DNA of 17,149 nucleotides from Rhodobacter sp. (lineage in GTDB: Bacteria; Pseudomonadota; Alphaproteobacteria; Rhodobacterales; Rhodobacteraceae), in NCBI GenBank assembly GCA_013824055.1, contig PNNE01000337.1:1-17149 (forward strand). Reading direction: 5' to 3'. The translations under genes and the position numbers were made by a program. A model generated the notes under the pieces. That model made no database searches. It was not told where the DNA came from and saw only the letters and a program-made list of their open reading frames with translations. This document shows positions 1 through 6,321 of this stretch, piece by piece (the stretch's first letter is position 1; every line of letters starts with the position of its first letter).

Positions 1-16
1 GCCGAAAACGGCTTTT
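1..16 (+). terminator. End of a terminator-like hairpin at the window edge
   Basis: GCCG, an AAAA loop and CGGC are followed by TTTT, which is the shape of a short intrinsic terminator for a plus-strand gene lying to the left of the window. A second, looser inverted pair (CCGAAAA at 2-8, TTTTCGG at 26-32) overlaps it. The stem may extend to the left beyond the visible sequence, so strength cannot be judged. The upstream gene itself is not visible. Confidence 0.35.
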
Positions 17-169
17 CCACAGCTATTTTCGGAAGAAATCGCTTTACAGGCTTTCGCTTTGGTCACACCATATCTAGTAAGGGGATCGTCGGGCAGACGC
101 AGACCCTTGCCAGACACCCAGCTTCTAGTGGGTCGTGGCCCGCCTGAAGCTTCATCATGAGGCCAGGCA
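17..169 (+). other. Leader region upstream of the YbjN-domain gene
   Basis: There is no coding potential that I trust here. The region is less GC-rich than the genes around it, as expected for a promoter region. A TTTACA at 43-48 and a TATCTA at 71-76 are 22 bases apart, too far for a normal sigma-70 pair, so I do not assign a promoter. A GAGG at 159-162 lies 7 bases before the ATG at 170 and is the likely ribosome site. Confidence 0.4.
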
Positions 170-673
170 ATGTCGCTTTCCGAGAACTACGCGTCGATGG
201 AGGACCTCCATCCCATCGACATCGTCGAAAGCCTGGCCGAACGCCATGCCTGGGAATTCGACCGAGTGACCGATGACCAGATCGCGATGGCGGTCGAAGG
301 TCAATGGCGGACCTACTCGCTGACGCTGGCCTGGTGCGAACCGGACGAAACGCTGCGCCTGATCTGCACCTTCGAGATGGAGCCTCCGGCCGACCGGATC
401 CACGCGCTTCACGACGTGCTGAACCGCTGCAACGACATGGTCTGGACCGGGGCCTTCACCTGGTGGGCGGACCAGAAGCTGATGGTCTGGCGCTATGGCC
501 TTGTCCTTTCGGGCGGGCAGGTTGCGGGGCCGGAACAGATCGACCGGCTGATCGCCGCGGCGGTGATGGCATCAGAGCGGTTCTACCCGGCCTTCCAGCT
601 GGCGATGTGGGGCGACCAGTCGCCGGAACAGGCGATGAAAGTCGCCATTGCCGAGGCTTACGGGCGCGCCTAA
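170..673 (+). CDS. YbjN domain-containing protein
   Basis: A 167-residue soluble protein with no signal peptide or membrane segment. It matches what I know of the YbjN family (E. coli YbjN is described as a putative sensory-transduction or stress-response regulator). The fold is reminiscent of type III secretion chaperones, and no catalytic activity is established. Visible features are an acidic N-terminus, a Trp-rich middle (AMAVEGQWRTYSL, then WTGAFTWWADQKLMVWRYG around residues 92-110) and a C-terminal helical segment with a FYPAFQLAMWG stretch. The ATG at 170 has a GAGG 7 bases upstream. The gene is followed after 75 bases by proC. The intervening tandem repeat makes co-transcription likely but not proven. 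The family call rests on overall pattern, not on a catalytic motif. Confidence 0.75.
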   Translation: MSLSENYASMEDLHPIDIVESLAERHAWEFDRVTDDQIAMAVEGQWRTYSLTLAWCEPDETLRLICTFEMEPPADRIHALHDVLNRCNDMVWTGAFTWWADQKLMVWRYGLVLSGGQVAGPEQIDRLIAAAVMASERFYPAFQLAMWGDQSPEQAMKVAIAEAYGRA

Positions 674-690
674 CCTTCCCCCGGCTCGCA

Positions 691-738
691 GGGGGCCCGG
701 TTCGAAGGGGGCCCGGTTCGAAGGGGGCCCGGTTCGAA
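691..738 (+). repeat. Three perfect 16-bp tandem repeats before proC
   Basis: The unit GGGGGCCCGGTTCGAA occurs three times without a mismatch at 691-706, 707-722 and 723-738. A degenerate fourth copy (CCCCCGGCTCGCA at 678-690) precedes them. A further A and GGGG (739-743) follow and form the proC ribosome site, 5 bases before the ATG. Each unit contains two 6-bp palindromes, GGGCCC and TTCGAA. Neighbouring GGGCCC units can therefore pair in RNA, and the last CCC can pair with the GGGG of the ribosome site. Four G-runs separated by exactly 11 bases are also present. Confidence 0.9.
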
Positions 739-748
739 AGGGGATTGC

Positions 749-1561
749 ATGACTCTGGATCGCGTGGCCCGGGATGGGCTGGTGCTGCTTGGTTGCGGCA
801 GGATGGGGACGGCGCTGCTGACGGGCTGGCTGGCCGCAGGGGTGCCGCCCGACCTGGTCTGGGTGATCGAGCCCGCTCCGACCGACTGGCTGAAGGGCAG
901 CGGAGTCCATCTGAACCAGGGGGTTCCAAAGGCGCCCGCCGTGGCGCTGCTGGCCGTCAAGCCGCAGATGATGGGCGCGGCGCTGCCGGCCCTGCAGGCT
1001 TTGGGCAATGGCACGACCTTGTTCGTCTCCATCGCGGCGGGGACCAGGATCTCTGCTTTCGAGCAGGCGCTGGGCAGCCGCACCCCCATCGTCCGCACCA
1101 TGCCGAACACGCCCGCGATGGTGGGCAGGGGGATCACGGCACTGTGCCGCAACGCCCATGTCTCGGACAGCGACTATGCCTTGGCGCGCAAGCTGATGGC
1201 CGCGGTCGGGCAGGTGGTGGACCTGTCGGACGAAGACCAGATCGACGCCGTGACGGCGGTTTCCGGGTCTGGCCCGGCTTACGTCTTTCACCTGATCGAG
1301 ACGATGGCCGCGGCGGGCGAGGCCGAGGGGCTGCCCGCAGACGTCGCCATGCAGCTGGCCCGCGCGACAGTCTGCGGGGCCGGTGAACTGGCCCATCAAA
1401 GCCCTGACACGGCGGCGCAACTGCGGGTGAATGTCACCTCGCCCGGCGGCACCACGGCCGCGGCGCTCAGTGTGCTGATGGACCCGGTCGCGGGCTTTCC
1501 GGCACTGCTGAAGCGCGCCGTCAAGGCCGCCACCGACCGGGGCCGGGAGCTGGGGAAATGA
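749..1561 (+). CDS. proC: Pyrroline-5-carboxylate reductase
   Basis: This cytosolic enzyme carries out the last step of proline synthesis, reducing 1-pyrroline-5-carboxylate to L-proline with NAD(P)H. The 270 residues are the normal family length. The N-terminal Rossmann motif GCGRMGTA starts at residue 15. The middle carries VRTMPNTPAMVGRG, typical of the family. The C-terminal dimerisation domain holds the signature around VTSPGGTTAAALSVL. The start chosen has the AAGGGG site 5 bases upstream, immediately after the tandem repeats. Its stop overlaps the next start (ATGA at 1558-1561), so translation of the two genes is probably coupled. No key residue is missing. Confidence 0.95.
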   Translation: MTLDRVARDGLVLLGCGRMGTALLTGWLAAGVPPDLVWVIEPAPTDWLKGSGVHLNQGVPKAPAVALLAVKPQMMGAALPALQALGNGTTLFVSIAAGTRISAFEQALGSRTPIVRTMPNTPAMVGRGITALCRNAHVSDSDYALARKLMAAVGQVVDLSDEDQIDAVTAVSGSGPAYVFHLIETMAAAGEAEGLPADVAMQLARATVCGAGELAHQSPDTAAQLRVNVTSPGGTTAAALSVLMDPVAGFPALLKRAVKAATDRGRELGK

Positions 1562-1893
1562 CCATCACCTATGCCGATTTCGAGCGTGTCGACATCCGCG
1601 TCGGCCGTATCACCCGGGCCGAACCCTTCCCCGAGGCGCGGAAGCCGGCCTACAGGCTCTGGGTCGATTTCGGGCCGGAGATCGGCGAAAAACGTTCGTC
1701 GGCGCAGATCACCCGGCACTACAGGCTGGACGAACTGGTCGGCCGACAGGTGCTGGCCGTGGTCAACTTCCCGCCCCGCCAGATCGGCCCGGTCCTGTCC
1801 GAGGTGCTGGTCCTGGGCCTGCCGGACGACGAGGGCGAGGTGGTGTTGATCGGACCCGGACATGACGTTCCCCTGGGAGGAAGACTGTTTTGA
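1558..1893 (+). CDS. csaA: CsaA-type tRNA-binding protein
   Basis: A 111-residue protein made of a single OB-fold EMAP/tRNA-binding domain. CsaA proteins are small homodimers first described in Bacillus as export-related chaperones; the domain is the one fused to MetRS and PheRS beta chains, and tRNA binding is the usual annotation. Diagnostic sequence includes FERVDIRVGRI near the N-terminus, AYRLWVDFG, the SSAQIT strand, and VVNFPPRQIGPVLSEVLVLG. The ATG overlaps the proC stop by four bases, and the gene's own stop overlaps the TTG start of the next gene (1890-1893), so it sits in the middle of a translationally linked trio. Its biological role in this organism is not settled by sequence. 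Confidence 0.9.
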   Translation: MTITYADFERVDIRVGRITRAEPFPEARKPAYRLWVDFGPEIGEKRSSAQITRHYRLDELVGRQVLAVVNFPPRQIGPVLSEVLVLGLPDDEGEVVLIGPGHDVPLGGRLF

Positions 1894-2849
1894 AACCGAA
1901 ACTTCTGATCACCCGCCGCCTGCCCGACCGCGTGCTGGAGGCCGCTCGCGAACGCTTCGACGTGACCCTGCGGGACCGGACCGAAGTGCTGTCGGGGGAC
2001 GAACTTCGGGCGGCCTTGCGCGACCATGACGCGGTGCTGCCGACGCTGGGCGACCGCTTCCAGGCGGAGGTCTTTGCCGATGTTCCGGCACCCCGTGCCA
2101 GGATTCTGGCCAACTTCGGGGTGGGCTACAACCACATCGACGCCGAGGCGGCGAAGGCGGCCGGGATCGCGGTCTCGAACACTCCGGGAGCGGTCACCGA
2201 CGCGACGGCGGACATCGCGGTCAGCCTGATCCTGATGACCGCGCGCCGGCTGGGAGAGGGTGAGCGCATCCTGCGGGCCGGGGGCTGGGAAGGCTGGGGT
2301 CCGGTGCAGATGCTGGGCACCCATGTCACCGGAAAACGGCTTGGAGTCATCGGCTTCGGCCGGATCGGCAAGGCGATTGCCAGGCGCTGCCACCACGGCT
2401 TTGACATGGAGGTGGTGTTCCACAACCGTTCCCGCGTCGAGGACCCCGGACTGCCCGCGCGTCAGGTGCAGATGGCCGAGGCGATGGCGGCGGACTTCGT
2501 GGTGGTGGCAGTGCCGGGGAGCCGGGAGACCTATCACCTGATCAACGCGAAAGCGTTGGAAATGATGAAGAAAACCGGGATACTCGTGAACATCTCCCGC
2601 GGCGATGTGGTGGACGAGACGGCGCTGATCGACGCCTTGCGGAAAGGGCAGATCGCCGGGGCGGGGCTGGACGTCTACGAGTTCGAGCCGAAGGTCCCGG
2701 CGGCGCTGATGGCGATGGAGAATGTCACCCTGCTGCCGCATCTGGGCACCGCCTGCCTGGAAGTGCGCGAGAACATGGGGATGATGGCGGTGGCGAACCT
2801 GGTGGCCTGGGCCGATGGGAAGGCCCCGCCGAACCAGGTCAACCCGTAA
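1890..2849 (+). CDS. D-2-hydroxyacid dehydrogenase, glyoxylate/hydroxypyruvate reductase type
   Basis: A 319-residue NAD(P)-dependent dehydrogenase of the D-isomer-specific 2-hydroxyacid family. Such enzymes interconvert 2-keto acids (glyoxylate, hydroxypyruvate and similar) and D-2-hydroxyacids. The nucleotide-binding motif is GFGRIG at 155-160. The catalytic triad of the family is visible as Arg237 (NISRGD), Glu266 (YEFEP) and His284 (LLPHLGTA). The N-terminal substrate-binding half contains NFGVGYNHID at 75-84. Translation starts at a TTG with a GGGAGG site 9 bases upstream, overlapping the csaA stop (TTGA). The exact substrate cannot be read from sequence; glyoxylate reductase (gyaR-like) is my best guess. 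Confidence 0.88.
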   Translation: MKPKLLITRRLPDRVLEAARERFDVTLRDRTEVLSGDELRAALRDHDAVLPTLGDRFQAEVFADVPAPRARILANFGVGYNHIDAEAAKAAGIAVSNTPGAVTDATADIAVSLILMTARRLGEGERILRAGGWEGWGPVQMLGTHVTGKRLGVIGFGRIGKAIARRCHHGFDMEVVFHNRSRVEDPGLPARQVQMAEAMAADFVVVAVPGSRETYHLINAKALEMMKKTGILVNISRGDVVDETALIDALRKGQIAGAGLDVYEFEPKVPAALMAMENVTLLPHLGTACLEVRENMGMMAVANLVAWADGKAPPNQVNP

Positions 2850-2857
2850 GCGCAGGG

Positions 2858-2885
2858 GTAGGGTGGGCGGTATCGCCCACCCTAC
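2858..2885. terminator. Perfect 12-bp hairpin between convergent genes
   Basis: The arms GTAGGGTGGGCG (2858-2869) and CGCCCACCCTAC (2874-2885) are exact reverse complements around a GTAT loop. The hairpin starts 8 bases after the stop of the hydroxyacid dehydrogenase and ends 9 bases before the stop of the oppositely oriented FadB/FadJ-type gene, so it can end transcription from both sides. There is no U-tract on either side, so it is not a classical intrinsic terminator. The GTAGGGTGGGC type of stem resembles dispersed REP-like palindromes seen in many bacterial genomes. Confidence 0.7.
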
Positions 2886-2894
2886 GATTGCCGG

Positions 2895-5084
2895 TCACGC
2901 CGCGACCTTTTCACCCGCGAACCGGCCATAGAAGGTCTGGCCCGTCTCGGCCATCTCGCGCAGCAAGGCCGGCGCATGGAAGCGCGGCCCGAACTGGGCG
3001 GTCAGGCCCCGGCAGATCTCGACCGCCCGCGCCGCGCCGATCATGTCCAGCCACGAGAACGGCCCGCCCGACCAGGGCGCGAAGCCCCAGCCCAGGATCG
3101 CGCCGACGTCGCCTTCGCGGATGTCGGTCAGCACACCTTCCTCCAGGGCGCGGACTGCCTCCAGAACCTGCGCGAACAGAAGTCGGTGCTGCACGTCGGT
3201 CAGCGACGGCTGCACCTTGTCCAGCGGATACTTCTGCCCAAGCCCGTCCCACAGGCCCAGACGCTCACCCTTGTCGCTGTAGGCATAGAAGCCCGCGCCG
3301 GCCTTCCTGCCCAGCCGCCCGTGGTCGGCCATCCAGAACAGCACATGGTCCACCGCCTCGTCCGGGTAGTCCTTGCCCATCGCGGCCTTGGTGGCCTTGG
3401 CGATCTTCACCCCAAGGTCGATCGAGGTCTCATCCACCAGCTGCAGCGGGCCCAAAGGCATCCCCACCAGCTTGGCCGCGTTTTCCACCAGCGCGGGCTC
3501 TACCCCTTCGGCGACCATGCGGATGCCTTCGTTGATGTAGGGGATGATGCAGCGGTTGGCGTAGAAGAAGCGCGCGTCGTTGACGACGATCGGGGTCTTG
3601 CGCAGCTGGCGGACGAAATCCAGCGCCTTGGCCACCGCGACATCGCCGGTCCTTTCGCCCCGGATGATCTCGACCAGCATCATCTTGTCGACGGGCGAGA
3701 AGAAGTGGATGCCGATGAACTGCCCGGGCCGCTTTGAGGCCGCCGCAAGTCCGGTGATCGGCAGGGTCGAGGTGTTGGTGGCAAGGATGCAGTCCGGCCC
3801 CACGGCGGCCTCGACCTTTGCGGTGACTTCGGCCTTGATCTTCGGGTCCTCGAAGACCGCCTCGACCACCAGATCAACGCCCGCCAGGGCCGCATAGTCG
3901 GTGGTCGCCGTGATCCGCCCCAGCACCTCGGCCTTCTTCTCGGCCGTGACCTTGCCGCGCTTCATCCCCTTGTCGAGGATCGCTTCGGAGTGCGCGCGGC
4001 CGCGATCCGCCGCCGCCTGGCTGGCGTCGATCAGGACGACCTCGATCCCGGCATTGGCGGCGACATGGGCGATGCCCGCCCCCATCATGCCCGCGCCGAT
4101 CACGCCCAGCTTCCTCACCGCCATGTCCGCGACCCTGGGCCGGTTCGCGCCCTTCTCGAGCGCCTCCTTGTTGATGAAGAGGCTGCGGATCATCGCGCTG
4201 GACGAGGGGTGCATCAGCACGCTGGTGAAATGCCGCGCCTCGATCTTCAGCGCCGTGTCGAAGGGCACCAGCGCGCCCTCATAGACGGCGGCAAGCAGGG
4301 CCTTCGCGGCCGGATAGACGCCCATCGTCTTGCCGTGGACCATCGCCGAGGCCCCGACAAAGGTCATGAAGCCCGCCGGATGGTAAGGCGCACCCCCGGG
4401 CATCTTGTAGCCCTTGGCGTCCCAGGGTTTCACCAGATCGGCATCGGTCGCGGACAGGACCCACTCCTTCGCGCGCGTCAGCAGGTCCTCGGGCGCCACG
4501 ACCTCGTCGATCAGACCGGCGGCCCTGGCGGATTTCGGGTCGGAGAGCTTGCCCTCCAGCAGGAAGGGTGCCGCGGCCATCGCGCCCAGCTTGCGGACCA
4601 GCCGCGTGGTGCCGCCCGCGCCGGGGAAGATGCCGACCATGATCTCGGGCAGACCGATCCGGGCCTTGGGATTGTCGGCAGCGATGATGCGGTGGCAGGC
4701 CAGCGGCAGTTCCAGCCCGATCCCCAGCGCGGTCCCGGGCAGGGCGGCGACGATGGGCTTGCCCCCCTTCAGCGTCTTCGGGTCCATCCCCGCGCGTTCG
4801 ATCTTGCGCAACACCTGGTGCATCTGCATCACACCGTCGAAGATCGCCTGCGCGCCACCGGCCCGCATCTGCGCGATGACATTCAGGTCCATCCCCCCGG
4901 CAAAGTCCTTCTTGCCGGAGGTGATGATGACGCCCTTCACCGACCCATCCGCCAGCGCCTGGTCGATCAGGCCGTTCAGCGCCATGAACGCTTCGGTCGA
5001 CATGACGTTCATCGACTTCGATGCGACGTCCCAGGTGATGGTGGCGACGCCCTCGGCGTCGGTGGTCAGGGTGAAGTCGGTCAT
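2895..5084 (-). CDS. fadJ: Bifunctional enoyl-CoA hydratase / 3-hydroxyacyl-CoA dehydrogenase (FadB/FadJ type)
   Basis: A 729-residue fatty-acid oxidation alpha-subunit type enzyme that hydrates enoyl-CoA and oxidises the 3-hydroxyacyl-CoA with NAD+. Residues 1-200 are the crotonase domain, with the two catalytic acids at Glu125 (ALGIGLE) and Glu147 (RIGLPE) and the oxyanion-hole segments KKDFAGGMDL and FPGAGG. A linker follows. The Rossmann motif GVIGAGMMGAG begins at 327, the dehydrogenase His is at 460 (GIHFFSPV), and two C-terminal 3HCDH domains end the protein. Its ATG directly follows the TAG of the upstream NTF2-like gene with no base between them, with a GAGGAG site inside that gene's end. 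It is last in the beta-oxidation cluster. Whether it is closer to FadB or FadJ is uncertain. Confidence 0.94.
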   Translation of the reverse strand: MTDFTLTTDAEGVATITWDVASKSMNVMSTEAFMALNGLIDQALADGSVKGVIITSGKKDFAGGMDLNVIAQMRAGGAQAIFDGVMQMHQVLRKIERAGMDPKTLKGGKPIVAALPGTALGIGLELPLACHRIIAADNPKARIGLPEIMVGIFPGAGGTTRLVRKLGAMAAAPFLLEGKLSDPKSARAAGLIDEVVAPEDLLTRAKEWVLSATDADLVKPWDAKGYKMPGGAPYHPAGFMTFVGASAMVHGKTMGVYPAAKALLAAVYEGALVPFDTALKIEARHFTSVLMHPSSSAMIRSLFINKEALEKGANRPRVADMAVRKLGVIGAGMMGAGIAHVAANAGIEVVLIDASQAAADRGRAHSEAILDKGMKRGKVTAEKKAEVLGRITATTDYAALAGVDLVVEAVFEDPKIKAEVTAKVEAAVGPDCILATNTSTLPITGLAAASKRPGQFIGIHFFSPVDKMMLVEIIRGERTGDVAVAKALDFVRQLRKTPIVVNDARFFYANRCIIPYINEGIRMVAEGVEPALVENAAKLVGMPLGPLQLVDETSIDLGVKIAKATKAAMGKDYPDEAVDHVLFWMADHGRLGRKAGAGFYAYSDKGERLGLWDGLGQKYPLDKVQPSLTDVQHRLLFAQVLEAVRALEEGVLTDIREGDVGAILGWGFAPWSGGPFSWLDMIGAARAVEICRGLTAQFGPRFHAPALLREMAETGQTFYGRFAGEKVAA

Positions 5085-5531
5085 CTAGAGCTCCTCGGGT
5101 AAGCAGAGTTCGGGGGAAAGCCGCGTCAGCAGGATCGGCCAACGCGTTTCATTGGTGGTGTTGTGGATCTTGATCGCCTTCCACGCGCCGTCGTGGCAGC
5201 CGATCCACATCTTCGAATGGAAGACGGGCAGCGCCAGCTTTTCGTCCGCCAACAGCCGGGTCTCGTAGATGCCGACGATATGGTCGGTGCCCTGAAAGGT
5301 GGCCGCCTTGACGGTCCGCTGCACCTGAGTGACGCCGCGGCTGCGGATCATCTCGACAAAGTCGTAGAACCCGTCTTCCAGATCGGCGCGGGTGGCAACG
5401 GTGATCTTGGCCGAGGCGGTGAGGATGCTGAGCGGCAACTGGATGAGTGCAACAAAGTCCTCGAACCACTCGTTCATCACGGCCTTGCCCATCTCGTCCA
5501 GGTAGGTCTGAAGAATCGTGCTGGCGTCCAT
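5085..5531 (-). CDS. NTF2/SnoaL-like small protein 2 (uncharacterised)
   Basis: I do not recognise a named family. The 148-residue protein has a long N-terminal helix (about 4-30) followed by alternating strands with a GIYETRLL strand and a VFHSKMWIGCHDGAWKAIKIHN hairpin. This is the pattern of the NTF2/SnoaL-like cone fold, which is used for small-ligand binding, isomerases or subunit association. It shares with the gene at 6322-6747 an ungapped spaced pattern: Pro-Leu at 33-34, Arg48, Phe55, GVT at 66-68 and Gln71. The ATG at 5531 has AAGGAG 8 bases upstream; the open frame runs further upstream (to 5885) but that part reads as low-complexity non-protein. The stop codon abuts the start of the fadJ-type gene, implying coupled translation. 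Confidence 0.75.
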   Translation of the reverse strand: MDASTILQTYLDEMGKAVMNEWFEDFVALIQLPLSILTASAKITVATRADLEDGFYDFVEMIRSRGVTQVQRTVKAATFQGTDHIVGIYETRLLADEKLALPVFHSKMWIGCHDGAWKAIKIHNTTNETRWPILLTRLSPELCLPEEL

Positions 5532-5686
5532 GCGCGGGTCTCCTTTGCGTTCGGGGCGGCGACCACCCCAAGGCAGGAGAGGGCGCGACGTTCGAGGCGA
5601 CGCAGCGCCCCGAAACCTGCAACCCAAAACAGACAATCCGGTTCCACGCGCAGGCCTGTGGTTGTGCAAGAAAGTGCCGCACTCTG
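5532..5686. other. Non-coding gap inside the beta-oxidation cluster
   Basis: These 155 bases separate the small ORF from NTF2-like gene 2. The region contains an inverted pair GGGCGC (5581-5586) and GCGCCC (5605-5610) and an 8-bp palindrome CAGGCCTG at 5651-5658. It is large enough for an internal promoter driving the NTF2-like and fadJ-type genes on the minus strand, but I cannot assign -35/-10 boxes with confidence. Confidence 0.4.
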
Positions 5687-5806
5687 TCATTCGACCACCT
5701 CGCCGGGCCATCCGGGGTAGAGAGCGGCGCAAAGATCGAAGTCCTCGGCAGGGAACGCCCGCGTCACGGCAGCAAGCGCCACCTGGAAGATGTCCAGCGG
5801 GTTCAT
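5687..5806 (-). CDS. Possible 39-residue small protein overlapping the cupin stop
   Basis: A short open frame begins with an ATG whose last bases lie in the cupin stop codon (ATGA, 5803-5806) and ends at TGA 5687-5689. Its codons are mostly G or C at the third position, as in neighbouring genes. The product starts MNPLDIFQVALAAVTRAFPA and continues with an acidic, Trp- and Tyr-containing tail ending in GEVVE. It looks like one amphipathic helix plus a short tail. The ribosome site is weak, as expected if translation is re-initiated from the cupin gene. I do not recognise a family. It could be chance, or the out-of-frame remnant of a longer cupin C-terminus. Confidence 0.45.
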   Translation of the reverse strand: MNPLDIFQVALAAVTRAFPAEDFDLCAALYPGWPGEVVE

Positions 5807-6273
5807 CGCGGCCCCGTCCAGTCGGTGCCGTCCCTGTAGGTAAAGCGGGCGCGGCCGTCTGCGATCTCGACCCGCAGGTCGACATCGGAATAGGTCGCCA
5901 CCTCGCGCGGGGCCTTCGTGCCCACGACCAGGAACCGCGCCACGCGGTCAGAGCGGTTGACGAAGTGGTGCCCGTCCGTGCTGCCCGCCGGGAAGGCCGC
6001 GCAGTCGCCCGCGCGCATCACCGTCTCGCCCGCGTCCTGGATCAGCGTGCATTCGCCCTCGGTCACCATGACGAATTCGTCTTCGTTCTGGTGCCAGTGA
6101 CGCAGGCTGGACAACGCGCCGGGTTCCAGGCTGACAAGGTTCGCCCCGAACTGGGTCAGCCCGCCCGCATCGCCCAGCCGCAGGGACGAACGCCCCTTCA
6201 TCATGCTGGCGTAAGGTTCGGGGTAGATCGATCCGGTCTTCACCGGCACCTTGGCGGGGTCAATCACGGGCAT
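5803..6273 (-). CDS. Single-domain cupin protein
   Basis: A 156-residue protein with one cupin barrel. Cupin motif 1 is Gly52 followed by His59, His61, Glu66 and Gly73 (RHWHQNEDEF...EGE), and motif 2 contains His102 or His103 (AFPAGSTDGHH), giving the usual 3-His/1-Glu metal site. Single cupins of this kind are sugar- or acid-binding proteins, small isomerases or dioxygenases; the substrate cannot be deduced. A strong AGGAGG precedes the ATG at 6273. It sits between two NTF2-like genes in a beta-oxidation cluster, and its stop overlaps a possible small ORF. A C-terminal strand segment (after residue 120) extends beyond the minimal cupin. Confidence 0.85.
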   Translation of the reverse strand: MPVIDPAKVPVKTGSIYPEPYASMMKGRSSLRLGDAGGLTQFGANLVSLEPGALSSLRHWHQNEDEFVMVTEGECTLIQDAGETVMRAGDCAAFPAGSTDGHHFVNRSDRVARFLVVGTKAPREVATYSDVDLRVEIADGRARFTYRDGTDWTGPR

Positions 6274-6285
6274 CGCGTCCTCCTG

Positions 6286-6307
6286 CGGTTGGGCTGTCGC
6301 CCGACCG
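6286..6307 (-). other. Intercistronic hairpin before the cupin gene
   Basis: CGGT-T-GGGC (6286-6294) and GCCC-G-ACCG (6299-6307) pair around a 4-base loop with one imperfect pair in the middle. It lies just upstream of the AGGAGG of the cupin gene on the transcribed minus strand, and could act as a stability or processing element. A chance fold in GC-rich DNA is equally possible. Confidence 0.35.
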
Positions 6308-6321
6308 GGAAGCGCCCAGGC

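Noticed and set aside
13..21. DnaA-box-like TTTTCCACA near the left edge
   Set aside because: It is a single relaxed match with no cluster, no AT-rich unwinding region and no replication gene nearby.
691..738. tRNA fragment or attachment site suggested by GGTTCGAA
   Set aside because: Only the T-loop-like octamer is present, in a tandem repeat. No acceptor stem, anticodon arm or integrase gene is visible.
691..738. CRISPR-like repeat
   Set aside because: The copies are 16 bp, directly abutting and without spacers.
304..1386. Open frame of 360 codons across the ybjN-like/proC boundary
   Set aside because: It overlaps two recognisable genes in another frame and is Arg/Gly-rich and repeat-driven. 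No domain is visible.
5664..5678. Sigma-54-like promoter on the minus strand (GGCAC...TTGCA)
   Set aside because: The GG-to-GC distance is one base shorter than the strict -24/-12 spacing, so it is not credible as a sigma-54 site.
5532..5885. N-terminal extension of NTF2-like gene 2
   Set aside because: The frame is open but the sequence is not protein-like, overlaps the cupin gene, and a good AAGGAG supports the ATG at 5531.
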